64,000 nucleotides of DNA from Clostridia bacterium (GTDB lineage Bacteria; Bacillota; Clostridia; Christensenellales; Aristaeellaceae): contig JAFXVR010000027.1 in assembly GCA_017534885.1 (NCBI GenBank), positions 1 through 64,000 of the forward strand, in the 5' to 3' direction. Positions 45,685 through 54,068 of this stretch are shown here, piece after piece. Under the pieces are notes generated by a model. The model ran no database searches. It saw only the letters and a program-made list of their open reading frames with translations, and was not told the origin of the DNA. Position 1 is the first letter of the stretch. The number at the start of each line of letters is the position of its first letter. A program made the translations under genes and the position numbers.

Positions 45685-45757
45685 GTCCGGGCAAAAAGAG
45701 GATTTCGATGCCTCCGCGGCGTATATTGATAAGGTTAAAGAGTACGGAGGGATCGCT

Positions 45758-46744
45758 ATGGAACTGGCCATCGGCCGCCTGCCCCACGGAAAGCGGAATC
45801 TCATCACCGACGTACCCGGGGTGCGGGTGGGCCACTGCACCGTGGATCAGGGGGACGCGCACACGGGCGTCACCGTGGTGCTGCCCCCGGGGGAGCATCT
45901 CTTCGATCACAAGCTGACCGCGGCCTGCCAGGTTTTCAACGGCTATGGCAAGACCCTCGGCCTGGTGCAGGTGGAGGAGCTGGGCACCCTCGAAACGCCC
46001 ATCGCCCTGACGGGCACGCTGAATGTGGGCCGGGTGCACGATGCCCTGGTCAGCTGGATGTTAGCCAATGGCTCGGCCTCCCCCATCACCAGCGTCAACC
46101 CGGTGGTCTGCGAGTGCAACGACAGCCGCCTCAGCGACATCGCCCTGCGGCCCGTCGGTGAGCAGGAGGTCTTCGCGGCCATCGAAAGCGCGTCGGCGGA
46201 CTTTGCCCTCGGCGCGGTGGGCGCGGGGCGGGGCACCCTCTGCTACGGGCTGAAGGGCGGCATCGGCTCTTCCTCCCGGCTGATGGACTTCGACGGGAAA
46301 ACCTATACCCTCGGCGTGCTGGTGCAGAGCAATTACGGCGCCTCCGCCGATTTCAACCGGGCGGAGCTCCCGGCCAACCTCTCCGAGAGCGACCAGGGTT
46401 CCATCATCCTGATCGTCGCCACCGACCTGCCCCTGAGCTGCCGCCAGCTGAAGCGGGTGATCCGGCGGACTTCCGTGGCCATGGCGCGGCTTGGCTCCTA
46501 TATCGGCCACGGCAGCGGGGAGATCGCGGTGGGCTTCACCACCGCCCCCAGGCAGGCGGAGGGCAGCTTCGAGCACGCGCAAATTCTGCGGGAAGACCTG
46601 CTCAACCAGCCCTTCCGGGCCGCGGGCGAGGCCGCTGAGGAGGCCATTCTCCTCTCCATGCTCTGCGCTGGCCCTGACCGGGAGCTGAGCGGGCGGCGGG
46701 TGCGCTCCCTGCGCGAATATCTGGCGAAAAAGGATGACAAGTGA
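45758..46744 (+). CDS. P1-family peptidase (DmpA/BapA-like aminopeptidase)
   Basis: 328 residues of the N-terminal-nucleophile DmpA group, which self-cleave before a Ser and act as L-aminopeptidase/D-esterase or beta-peptidyl aminopeptidase. Seen: ITDVPGVRVGHCTV near the N-terminus, GAGRGTLCYGLKGGIGSSSR (about 146-165) with the G-S autocleavage step, and LGVLVQSNYG after it. The ATG follows ACGGAGGGATCGCT. It is divergent from the C26 gene and is followed 7 bp later by tcdA, which suggests an operon. Confidence 0.9.
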   Translation: MELAIGRLPHGKRNLITDVPGVRVGHCTVDQGDAHTGVTVVLPPGEHLFDHKLTAACQVFNGYGKTLGLVQVEELGTLETPIALTGTLNVGRVHDALVSWMLANGSASPITSVNPVVCECNDSRLSDIALRPVGEQEVFAAIESASADFALGAVGAGRGTLCYGLKGGIGSSSRLMDFDGKTYTLGVLVQSNYGASADFNRAELPANLSESDQGSIILIVATDLPLSCRQLKRVIRRTSVAMARLGSYIGHGSGEIAVGFTTAPRQAEGSFEHAQILREDLLNQPFRAAGEAAEEAILLSMLCAGPDRELSGRRVRSLREYLAKKDDK

Positions 46745-46751
46745 GGCAGCA

Positions 46752-47483
46752 ATGGATCAGTTTTCGAGAACAAGGCTGCTGCTGGGGGACGAGGGCGTAG
46801 AGCGGCTCGCCTCAGCGCGGGTGGCGGTGTTCGGCATCGGCGGCGTGGGCAGCTACGCGGCTGAAGCCTTGGCGCGGGCGGGCGTCGGGGCCATCGACCT
46901 GGTGGACAGCGACCGGGTGTCCCTGACCAACCTGAACCGGCAGCTCCCCGCCCTACACTCCACCCTCGGGCGGCTGAAAACCGAGGTCATGGCGGAGCGC
47001 CTGCGGGACATCCATCCCGGGCTGAAGGTCACCGAATGGCCGCTGTTCTACACCCCGGACAATGAGGGCGGCCTGGTCTTCACGGACTTTGACTGTGTGG
47101 CGGACTGCGTGGACACCGTCACCGCCAAGCTGGGCATTATCTGCCGCTGCCGGGAGGCGGGCGTGCCGGTCATCAGCGCCATGGGCGCGGGCAACAAGCT
47201 CGACCCCACCGCCTTCCGCGCCGGGGACATCAGCGAGACCACCGTCTGCCCTCTGGCGAGGATCATGCGCCGGGAGCTGAAGCGGCGCGGCATCGAACAC
47301 CTGCCCGTGGTCTATTCCACCGAGCCGCCCCTCTCCCCGCTTGAGGAGGCGGCCGAAGCCCCGCCCGAGGGCCGCCGCGCCCTGCCCGGCTCCGTCTCCT
47401 TTGTGCCCTCCGTGATGGGGCTGATCTTAGCCGGGGAGATCGTGAAAGCCCTCGCCCTGCCCGAAAGGAAGACCGACGCATGA
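46752..47483 (+). CDS. tcdA: tRNA threonylcarbamoyladenosine dehydratase (ThiF/HesA fold)
   Basis: 243 residues from the ATG after GTGAGGCAGCA; an ATG at 46734 overlaps the previous gene and lacks a spaced site. The nucleotide-binding GIGGVGSYAAEALARAG is at about 29-45, followed by DLVDSDRVSLTNLNRQ and a Cys-containing DCVADCVDTVTAK. TcdA (CsdL/YgdL) activates the carboxylate of t6A37 in tRNA to form cyclic ct6A. The stop overlaps the next gene's ATG as ATGA. Confidence 0.93.
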   Translation: MDQFSRTRLLLGDEGVERLASARVAVFGIGGVGSYAAEALARAGVGAIDLVDSDRVSLTNLNRQLPALHSTLGRLKTEVMAERLRDIHPGLKVTEWPLFYTPDNEGGLVFTDFDCVADCVDTVTAKLGIICRCREAGVPVISAMGAGNKLDPTAFRAGDISETTVCPLARIMRRELKRRGIEHLPVVYSTEPPLSPLEEAAEAPPEGRRALPGSVSFVPSVMGLILAGEIVKALALPERKTDA

Positions 47484-49351
47484 AACGCGAAGCCTGGTCG
47501 GTGCGCAAAGACCTGTTTTACTGCCTGGTGTTTTTGGCCTTTTTCTCTCTGACCTATGGGACGCTGGAGGGTCAGCCCTTCTATTTCGCGGGGCTGTACC
47601 TGTGCGCGGACGGGCTGAGGCGCTGCCTGGCGCTGCGGCAGGGTGGCCCGCCCCGCTCCTGGACGGGAGGCTGCAGGGTTTGGTGGAGCCTGTCAACGGC
47701 GCTGATCCTGCTGCTGGCCGCCGTGCTGGTGGTGAAGCGCCCTGAAGACCTGACAGGGTACGGTTTCTGGCTCAGCCTCATTGTCACCGTGGTCATCGCG
47801 TCTGTCGCGGTGCGGCGCCTTCCCCTGTCAAAGTCCGTCCGTCCGGAAGCCATGCTCCGTTTGCTGAAATCCGCGCGGCAGACCAACACCTTCCGCGTTC
47901 TGGAGCTCCAGTCCGCCCTGCTGATCGCGGGACTGTACGCTGCCCCCGCCCTGCTCTGGCCGCTGATGCTCGCGCCGCAGGCGATGCCGCTTCAGCCCCT
48001 GCGCCTCTGCTATGCGCTGGCTTTCGCGCTGTCCATATTCGCCTGGCTCGGCACCGGCTGGCTGCTGAACCGACGGGTTCGGAAGGGACGTCCGCCGGAA
48101 ACCACCCTGGCCATGCTGCTGGGACTCCTGCTGCTGCTGGCGGGGCTGGCGGGCTGCGCACTGACCGGCTTCCCATACGCTTCTGTCTTCATGCTCGCCT
48201 TCAGCAGCGGTATGCGGCTGAGCCTGTACAGCATGGAACGGATGGAGGAAAGCGCCAGGGCTGTGTCTGAAGTCTTCGCGGACGTTCAGGACGCTGAAGC
48301 CTGGCGGACTGTGCGGACCCTGCAGCAGCACGCCGCCGCCGTCGCCGGGCAGGTGCTCGCCCTGCTGATTCTCACCGGCCTGTCCGTGTACGCAGGCGCT
48401 GATGCCGCGAAGCTGGAGGCGGTAGACCGCTTCCGTTCTCTCTTTCTCCTGCCGGCCCTGCTCCTGCTGCTGGCCGCCCTGCGTTTCGCCCTGCGCTTCC
48501 CCGTCAGCGACCGCACCCGGGACAAGCTGGAGCGATTCAAAGCCATGCCGGAGGACGATCCCTGCCATGAGGCGCTGAAGGTCCACCTGGAAAAGAAGAC
48601 CGTGGCAAAGTTCGCCCAGCCCTTCGGCGTCCGTGTGATCCGCTTCATCCTGAAATGGGCCTACCGCCAGCGCCTCAGCGGCGCGGAAAACCTGCGCCGG
48701 GACGAGGACAACCCGCTGGTCTTCCTGTGCAACCACGGGGAGATTCACGGGCCCATCGTCTGCGTCTGCAACATTCCCCTGCCCGTCCGCACCTGGAGCA
48801 TCGACCGGGTGATGATCAACCGGGAGGAAGTGACCGCTTACCTTTACAGGTACACCTTCTCCCGCCAGAGGTGGCTGCTCCCGCCCCTGCGCCGCCCGGT
48901 GGCCGCCTTGGCCGCCAGCTTCCTGGTCTGGGTGATGCAGTCCCTCGAGAGCATTCCCGTTTTCCGGGACAAGCCGACCCAGCTGATGAAGACCTTCCGC
49001 CTGACCGTGGAAGCGCTCGAGTGCGGGGACAACCTGCTGATCTTCCCCGAGAACCCCAACGCGGTAGCCGCCGAACACGGCTATGAGCGGGAGGGGCTGG
49101 GCGAGTTCTTCACCGGCTTCGCCATGCTGGCCGCCATCTATTACAACCAGACCGGCAGGCGCTGCCGCTTTATGCCCTGTTACGCCCATCAGGGCACCCG
49201 CACCCTCTGTTTCGGCCATGAGATCGTCTACGATCCCGACCATGACCCCCGGGAGGAGCGGGAGCGCATCTGCCGGGAGGCCCGCTCCGAGATGCTCCGG
49301 CTGTGCGCGGAGCAGGACAGCAAATGCGGTAAGCGCTCCTCCCCCGCCTGA
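47480..49351 (+). CDS. Large membrane protein with PlsC-like acyltransferase domain
   Basis: 623 residues. About 370 N-terminal residues contain numerous transmembrane helices with no family I can name. The C-terminal 220 residues resemble lysophospholipid acyltransferases: block I reads FLCNHGEIHGP (near 415; the usual NHxxxxD Asp is missing, the position being Gly), and a block III-like LIFPENPNAVA (near 516) replaces FPEGT. Activity on lipid acceptors is therefore uncertain. Possible roles are phospholipid or lipoteichoic precursor acylation. It is coupled to tcdA by an ATGA overlap. Confidence 0.7.
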   Translation: MKREAWSVRKDLFYCLVFLAFFSLTYGTLEGQPFYFAGLYLCADGLRRCLALRQGGPPRSWTGGCRVWWSLSTALILLLAAVLVVKRPEDLTGYGFWLSLIVTVVIASVAVRRLPLSKSVRPEAMLRLLKSARQTNTFRVLELQSALLIAGLYAAPALLWPLMLAPQAMPLQPLRLCYALAFALSIFAWLGTGWLLNRRVRKGRPPETTLAMLLGLLLLLAGLAGCALTGFPYASVFMLAFSSGMRLSLYSMERMEESARAVSEVFADVQDAEAWRTVRTLQQHAAAVAGQVLALLILTGLSVYAGADAAKLEAVDRFRSLFLLPALLLLLAALRFALRFPVSDRTRDKLERFKAMPEDDPCHEALKVHLEKKTVAKFAQPFGVRVIRFILKWAYRQRLSGAENLRRDEDNPLVFLCNHGEIHGPIVCVCNIPLPVRTWSIDRVMINREEVTAYLYRYTFSRQRWLLPPLRRPVAALAASFLVWVMQSLESIPVFRDKPTQLMKTFRLTVEALECGDNLLIFPENPNAVAAEHGYEREGLGEFFTGFAMLAAIYYNQTGRRCRFMPCYAHQGTRTLCFGHEIVYDPDHDPREERERICREARSEMLRLCAEQDSKCGKRSSPA

Positions 49352-49414
49352 AGTCAGCCATCCCCCACACCTGCCGGACGTCCGGCTCACACCACCCGCA
49401 AAGGAGGCAGCCCC

Positions 49415-50509
49415 ATGCCCGGAAGAATCGGTTTGATCGCCCTGAGTTCAGCGGAGAAGATTGGCGCGCGCGTTGACCAGATTTTGTCTGAATGGCGCGG
49501 CGGAGAACATTTCCTGATTCACGCCGAATGCCCGCGCTTCAGCAGCGGCGAGGGCAAATGCGTCATCGGCGAGTCCGTGCGCGATCTGGATCTCTACATC
49601 CTGCTGGACGTGTGCAACACCTCGCTGACCTACCAGATGTTCGGCGAAACCAACCGCATGTCCCCGGACGACCACTATCAGGACCTGAAGCGGGTCATCG
49701 CCGCCTGCAACGGCAAGGCAGGGCGGATCAACGTCATCATGCCCTTCCTGTACGAGGGCCGGCAGCACCGGAAGACCGCCCGGGAGTCCCTGGACTGCGC
49801 CGTGATGCTGCGGGAGCTGGAGAGCATGGGCGTGCACAGCCTCATCACCTTTGACGCCCACGATCCCCGCCTCCAGAACGTGGTTCCCTTGATGGACGTG
49901 GAAAATGTATCCCCCGCCCTGCAGTTCACCCAGGCCTTCCTCGCCGAGTATGAAGACCTGCAGCTGGACAGCGGGCACATGATGTTCATCGCCCCGGACG
50001 AGGGTGCCACCGGGCGGGTGGTCTTCCTGGCCTCCGTCTTCGGGGTGAACATAGGCATGTTCTACAAGCGGCGCGATTACACCCGGATCGTCAACGGCAG
50101 CAATCCGGTCATCGCCCACGATTTCTGCGGAACGTCCCTCGAGGGCAAGGACGTGATTGTCATCGACGACATGATCGCCTCGGGCGGCAGCATGCTGGAC
50201 ACCGCCCGCCAGCTCAAGGAAATGGGCGCCCGGCGCGTCTTCATCTTCTCCACCTTCGGCCTGTTCACCAGCGGCCTTGCCAAGTTTGACAAGGCCTATG
50301 CCAAGGGCTGGTTCGAGCGCGTCTTCACCACCAACCTGATCTGGCAGAAGCCCGAGCTGAAGGAGCGGCCCTGGTACTTCTCCGTGAACATGGATCGCTA
50401 CATCGCGGCGCTGATCGACACGGCCAACAAGAGCAGCACCCTCTCCAGCCTGATCACCCCGGCGGGCCGCATCCGGCAGATGCTGGATCTGTACGGCAAA
50501 TTAGGCTGA
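49415..50509 (+). CDS. prs: Ribose-phosphate pyrophosphokinase (divergent, long form)
   Basis: 364 residues against about 315 for the usual enzyme. The PRPP-binding loop is clear, VIVIDDMIASGGSMLDTA (about 246-263), and the phosphoribosyltransferase core includes APDEGATGRVVFLA and FYKRRDYTRI. The family DLH-xxQ-QGFF motif is replaced by FDAHDPRLQNVVPLMDVENV, with an N-terminal half of VCNTSLTYQMFGETNRMSPD. It should make PRPP from ATP and ribose 5-phosphate, but substrate use may differ. The ATG follows AAAGGAGG. Confidence 0.82.
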   Translation: MPGRIGLIALSSAEKIGARVDQILSEWRGGEHFLIHAECPRFSSGEGKCVIGESVRDLDLYILLDVCNTSLTYQMFGETNRMSPDDHYQDLKRVIAACNGKAGRINVIMPFLYEGRQHRKTARESLDCAVMLRELESMGVHSLITFDAHDPRLQNVVPLMDVENVSPALQFTQAFLAEYEDLQLDSGHMMFIAPDEGATGRVVFLASVFGVNIGMFYKRRDYTRIVNGSNPVIAHDFCGTSLEGKDVIVIDDMIASGGSMLDTARQLKEMGARRVFIFSTFGLFTSGLAKFDKAYAKGWFERVFTTNLIWQKPELKERPWYFSVNMDRYIAALIDTANKSSTLSSLITPAGRIRQMLDLYGKLG

Positions 50510-50511
50510 GA

Positions 50512-50750
50512 CGCGGCTAACGCCTACAGATCCTGGGGGAAGGGAAGGAACTTTTCTGAAGAAAAGCTCCTTCCCTTCCCCCAGACCCCCATCCTGTCTT
50601 CAAAAGACTTTTATAGAATTAGGTATGGATCGGGTTCTTGCGGCGGAATCATGCAGATGGCAGCCTGAAGTTCCATACAGATGCGCAGACCCGGAAACAG
50701 GGTTATTCTGATCGTCGCTTTTTGTCCGCAGACTTGTAAGCGATTGCCCT
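50512..50750 (+). mobile_element. MITE-like repeat, copy C
   Basis: Same orientation as copy B. The right end, GTAAGCGATTGCCCT (50736-50750), is an exact complement of copy B's left end; the left end (about 50512-50526) is decayed. The hairpin lies at 50533-50584 with one change in the right arm (AAGCTCC for AAGTTCC), followed by the shared internal sequence with small indels. It begins right after the prs stop codon and ends 19 bp before the SCIFF promoter. The gap 50510-50847 contains only this repeat and that promoter. Confidence 0.82.
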
Positions 50751-50769
50751 GTCCTGGCCTGCTCTGCGC

Positions 50770-50798
50770 TTGACGCCTTCCCCATCTTATGCTATACT
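50770..50798 (+). promoter_or_regulatory. Promoter of the SCIFF operon
   Basis: TTGACG (50770-50775), 17 bp, TATACT (50793-50798). The leader is about 40 nt, ending in AAGGAG (50833-50838). Confidence 0.8.
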
Positions 50799-50847
50799 GC
50801 CCTTGGTCAGAGACGGCCCGGAGCATATGAGTAAGGAGTGAATGACC

Positions 50848-50994
50848 ATGACCAGGATCAAGACCCTCGAGACCCGCGATCTGTGCGCCAGCGCGGAGAA
50901 CGGCGGCTGCGGCGAATGCCAGACCTCCTGCCAGTCCGCGTGCAAAACCAGCTGCGGCGTGGCGAATCAGCAGTGCGAAAAGGCTGCGGAGTAA
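50848..50994 (+). CDS. scfA: SCIFF ranthipeptide precursor (six Cys in forty-five)
   Basis: 48 residues, too short for most gene callers. It reads MTRIKTLETRDLC, then GGCGECQTSCQSACKTSC and ends VANQQCEKAAE, a near-exact match to the SCIFF consensus. Six core Cys are at 21, 24, 28, 32, 36 and 43; an additional Cys13 lies in the leader part. It is the substrate in which a radical SAM enzyme installs Cys thioether bridges. The ATG at 50848 is preferred (AAGGAG 9 nt upstream) over the in-frame ATG at 50842. The maturase gene follows after a terminator-like hairpin. Confidence 0.93.
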   Translation: MTRIKTLETRDLCASAENGGCGECQTSCQSACKTSCGVANQQCEKAAE

Positions 50995-51008
50995 CCCATC
51001 AGCAGAGC

Positions 51009-51036
51009 TGCCGTCCTCAACAGACGGCACTTTTTT
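51009..51036 (+). terminator. Attenuator hairpin between the SCIFF gene and its maturase
   Basis: TGCCGTC (51009-51015) pairs with GACGGCA (51023-51029) around CTCAACA, followed by a C and TTTTTT (51031-51036). It is a compact intrinsic terminator 20 nt before the maturase ATG, so most transcripts should end after the peptide gene and give an excess of peptide over enzyme. Confidence 0.85.
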
Positions 51037-51055
51037 ATGTATATGCGGAGGACTT

Positions 51056-52435
51056 ATGGTTCATCAGTACAAGCTGAACGGCTGCAACATCGTGCTGGAC
51101 ACCTGCTCAGGCGCGATCCACACAGTGGACGAGGTGGCCTATGACATGATCGCCCTGTACAAGACCCGCAGCCGGGAGGAGATTGTGGCGGAAATGCTGG
51201 TGAGGTACGCCGGCCGGGAGGACGTGACCGAGGCGGATCTGTACGCCTGCCTGGACGACATCGCCGCCCTGGAAAAGGCGGGCAAGCTCTTTTCGCCGGA
51301 CATTTACGGGCCCTTGGCGGGCATGCTGAAAAACCGCAGCGGCAATATCGTCAAGGCGCTCTGCCTCCACGTGGCCCACACCTGCAACCTCAACTGCAGC
51401 TACTGCTTCGCCAGCCAGGGGCGCTTCCACGGCGAGCGCGCCCTGATGTCCTACGAGGTGGGCCGGCGGGCCCTGGATTTCCTGGTGGAGAACAGCGGCG
51501 CCCGGCGCAACCTGGAGGTGGACTTCTTCGGCGGAGAGCCGCTGATGAACTGGGACGTGGTCAAGCGTCTGGTGGCCTACGCCCGCTCCATCGAGGGGGA
51601 GAAGGGCAAGAACTTCCGCTTCACCCTCACCACCAACGGCATGCTGATCGACGACGACGTGATCGACTTCTGCAACCGCGAGATGAGCAATGTGGTGCTC
51701 TCCTTAGACGGACGGAAGGAGATTCACGACCGGCTCCGGGTGGACTACGCGGGCCGGGGCAGCTATGACCGCATCGTGCCGAAATTCCAGCAGCTGGTGA
51801 AAGCCCGGGGCGGCACGCGCTACTACATGCGCGGCACCTTCACCCACGCCAACCCGGACTTCACCAGGGACGTGTTCCACATGGCCGATCTGGGCTTCAC
51901 CGAGCTGAGCATGGAGCCCGTGGTCTGCGCCCCGGACGATCCCGCCGCCCTGACCCCGGAGGACATTGAGACCGTCAAGGAGCAGTATGAGATTCTGGCC
52001 AAGGACATGCTGCGCCGCAGGGCTGAGGGGCATCCCATCACCTTCTACCACTATATGCTGGATCTGGAGGGCGGCCCCTGCATCTACAAGCGCATCTCCG
52101 GCTGCGGCAGCGGCACCGAGTACATGGCTGTCACCCCCTGGGGTGACCTCTACCCCTGCCATCAGTTTGTGGGCGATGAAGGCTATAAGCTGGGCGATAT
52201 CTGGCAGGGCGTGACCAACACCGAACTGCGCGAGGAGTTCCGCGCCTGCAACGCCTACGCCCGGGAGGAGTGCAGGGACTGCTGGGCCCGTCTCTACTGC
52301 TCCGGCGGCTGCGCGGCCAACGCCTACCACGCCACCGGTCACATCCAGGGCGTCTACGCGCCCGGCTGCGAGCTGTTCAAAAAGCGGATCGAGTGCGCGA
52401 TCATGATGAAGGTGAAGGAAGCGGGACTCGCGTGA
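51056..52435 (+). CDS. scfB: Radical SAM SCIFF peptide maturase
   Basis: 459 residues. An N-terminal RiPP-recognition-like region (about 1-95) is followed by the radical SAM core with CNLNCSYCFASQG (CxxxCxxC near 107-114), DFFGGEPLMNW and FTLTTNGMLIDDD. The C-terminal SPASM/twitch part has CGSGTEYMAVTPWGDLYPC, CRDCWARLYCSGGCAAN and PGCELFKKRIEC, ligating auxiliary clusters. It forms thioether bonds in the SCIFF peptide. The start has GCGGAGGACTT immediately upstream and lies just past the attenuator. Confidence 0.95.
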   Translation: MVHQYKLNGCNIVLDTCSGAIHTVDEVAYDMIALYKTRSREEIVAEMLVRYAGREDVTEADLYACLDDIAALEKAGKLFSPDIYGPLAGMLKNRSGNIVKALCLHVAHTCNLNCSYCFASQGRFHGERALMSYEVGRRALDFLVENSGARRNLEVDFFGGEPLMNWDVVKRLVAYARSIEGEKGKNFRFTLTTNGMLIDDDVIDFCNREMSNVVLSLDGRKEIHDRLRVDYAGRGSYDRIVPKFQQLVKARGGTRYYMRGTFTHANPDFTRDVFHMADLGFTELSMEPVVCAPDDPAALTPEDIETVKEQYEILAKDMLRRRAEGHPITFYHYMLDLEGGPCIYKRISGCGSGTEYMAVTPWGDLYPCHQFVGDEGYKLGDIWQGVTNTELREEFRACNAYAREECRDCWARLYCSGGCAANAYHATGHIQGVYAPGCELFKKRIECAIMMKVKEAGLA

Positions 52436-52475
52436 GCGCTTGCCTTCCAGCCGCCATGCGGAAAGGAGTTTTTCC

Positions 52476-52757
52476 ATGGAGATGCAGACACTTTCCCTGA
52501 ACGTTCCCAAGGATATGGTTCATTATTTCCAGCATGAGGATCAGAAGCAGTCCTTTGCCCGGAACGCCATGATGCTCTACCCGCTCATTCATGGCATGAC
52601 CATTTCCCACGGCCGGGCTGCTGAAATTCTTGGCGTATCGAAAACCGACCTGATTGAGTTCTACGATTCCATGGGCATCCCTTATCTGAATCAGAGCAAA
52701 GAAGAACTGATGTCCGATCTGGCCACCCTGGATCGGGTGCTGGGGGTGCTGAAATGA
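52476..52757 (+). CDS. UPF0175-family protein (putative antitoxin)
   Basis: 93 residues from the ATG after AAAGGAG; the upstream in-frame ATG at 52440 overlaps the preceding region and is rejected. The family pattern is visible: an alpha/beta start (LSLNVPKD), an amphipathic helix (SFARNAMMLYPLIHGMTISHGRAAEILGVS) resembling a helix-turn-helix, and a C-terminal DLATLDRVLGVLK. UPF0175 proteins are usually partners of PIN-domain DUF3368 proteins, as here. The stop overlaps the next gene's start as ATGA. Confidence 0.85.
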   Translation: MEMQTLSLNVPKDMVHYFQHEDQKQSFARNAMMLYPLIHGMTISHGRAAEILGVSKTDLIEFYDSMGIPYLNQSKEELMSDLATLDRVLGVLK

Positions 52758-53254
52758 TCGTTGTTTCGGATTCAACGCCGCTGATCACGCTGATGAAGGC
52801 AATGCAGCTGGATCTGCTGCACAAGCTGTTCGGTGAGATTGCCATACCGCAGGCTGTTTTTTCTGAGCTGACCTCAAACTCCTCTTTCAGGGATGAAGCT
52901 GATCTGATCAGAAACAGCGATTACATCCGTGTCGTACAGGTTTCACACCCGGATCATGTCGACATTCTCTGCCGCGCCGCCGGTCTGGATCGCGGTGAAA
53001 GCGAAGCCATCGTTTTTGCTGACGAATCAAAAGCAGACCTGCTGCTGATGGACGAAGCCAAAGGGCGGCAGGTTGCCCGGAACATGAACATTCCCATTCT
53101 GGGAAGCATCGGCATTCTGATCAGGGCGTTTCAGGCGGGACACCTCTCGGAGCAGGAACTTGCGTCCTCTGTTGACCGCATCCGCCATGCAAACCGCCAC
53201 ATCAGCGAAAGGCTGCTCCAGCAAGCGCTGGACATCGCACACGGTGGCTTATGA
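52754..53254 (+). CDS. PIN-domain protein, DUF3368 type (putative toxin RNase)
   Basis: 166 residues. Acidic residues expected for a PIN nuclease are present: Asp in VVSDSTPLITL (about 5), Glu in LDRGESEAIVFA (about 81) and Asp in LLLMDEAKGRQVA (about 97). The local base composition is less GC-rich than the flanking genes and codon use is more mixed, hinting at acquisition. Its start overlaps UPF0175 and its stop overlaps recO, both as ATGA, so it is embedded in the recO transcript. Confidence 0.85.
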   Translation: MIVVSDSTPLITLMKAMQLDLLHKLFGEIAIPQAVFSELTSNSSFRDEADLIRNSDYIRVVQVSHPDHVDILCRAAGLDRGESEAIVFADESKADLLLMDEAKGRQVARNMNIPILGSIGILIRAFQAGHLSEQELASSVDRIRHANRHISERLLQQALDIAHGGL

Positions 53255-53988
53255 CCCAAACCGAAAACACCGCCATCGTCCTCCGGTACGCGAATTATAA
53301 GGAAAACGACCGGATGCTGACCCTTTTCAGCCCCACACGGGGACGGGTGGACGCGGTCTGCCGGGGCTGCAGGAGGCCGAAGTCTCCCCTGCTGAACGCC
53401 TCAGAGCTGTTTGCGCTGGGGGATTTTGAGCTGTATGAAAAAAACGGCCGGCAGACCGTGACGGCGGCGCACCTGATCGAGACCTTCTATCCCCTGCGGG
53501 CGGACTATGACCGGCTGACCTGCGGCATCTGGGCGCTGAACCTCTGCGAAGCCGTGATTCAGCCGAACCAGAACGACCAGGAGCTGTTCATGCTTCTGCT
53601 GCACACCCTGTCCCGGCTGACCTTCTCCGACCAGCCCTGGCCGCCGCTGCTGACGGGCTTCCTGCTGCGCTTTGCCGGCGCGGAGGGCTTCAAGCCCCGG
53701 CTGCAGCACTGCGTCCGCTGCGGGAAGCGGCTGAATCCGGAGGAGCCCTGCTGGTTTGACCTGGAGGAGGGCGGCGTGGTCGGGCCTGAATGCCGCCAGC
53801 TCCACGACCATCCCCTTGAGAAGCGCCAGCTCCGGTGGCTGAACCAGGCGCTCTCTTCCCCCGCTTCCGCCTGGGTCAGCACGCCCGAGGCCGCCGCCCC
53901 CTTCTACCTGATGAAGGCCTATGTGGAGCACCGCCTGGACCGGAAGCTCCGGAGCGCGGCCGTGCTGCCCCTGCCGCAGGAAGAATGA
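53251..53988 (+). CDS. recO: DNA repair protein RecO
   Basis: 245 residues: an N-terminal OB fold (about 1-80, beginning ENTAIVLRYANYKENDRMLT and including VDAVCRGCRRPKSPLL), a helical bundle, and a zinc ribbon whose Cys lie in HCVRCGKRL and GVVGPEC. RecO loads RecA with RecR in gap repair. The start overlaps the PIN gene. No terminator is evident after it; the prfC promoter lies about 35 bp downstream. Confidence 0.94.
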   Translation: MTQTENTAIVLRYANYKENDRMLTLFSPTRGRVDAVCRGCRRPKSPLLNASELFALGDFELYEKNGRQTVTAAHLIETFYPLRADYDRLTCGIWALNLCEAVIQPNQNDQELFMLLLHTLSRLTFSDQPWPPLLTGFLLRFAGAEGFKPRLQHCVRCGKRLNPEEPCWFDLEEGGVVGPECRQLHDHPLEKRQLRWLNQALSSPASAWVSTPEAAAPFYLMKAYVEHRLDRKLRSAAVLPLPQEE

Positions 53989-54023
53989 CATACCGACCGC
54001 CTGCGCGCCTCCGAATCCAACCC

Positions 54024-54053
54024 TTGACACAGGCGCGCTTCCGGTTTTATAAT
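54024..54053 (+). promoter_or_regulatory. Promoter of prfC-typA
   Basis: TTGACA (54024-54029, consensus), 18 bp, TATAAT (54048-54053, consensus). Transcription should begin near 54060, giving a leader of about 77 nt that contains the start-stop element described next. Confidence 0.82.
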
Positions 54054-54068
54054 GCTTTTTTGTACAGC

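Noticed and set aside
45722..45733. A promoter for the P1 peptidase gene around TATATT
   Set aside because: No acceptable -35 box was found at 16-18 bp, so it was not listed.
50826..50840. Four-codon frame (ATG AGT AAG GAG TGA) overlapping the SCIFF ribosome site
   Set aside because: Its own upstream GGAG is only 3 nt away, too close; kept only as a side note in the SCIFF finding.
52440..52478. Longer N-terminus for the UPF0175 protein
   Set aside because: The later ATG has AAAGGAG at good spacing and gives the family-like N-terminus; the extension is low-similarity.
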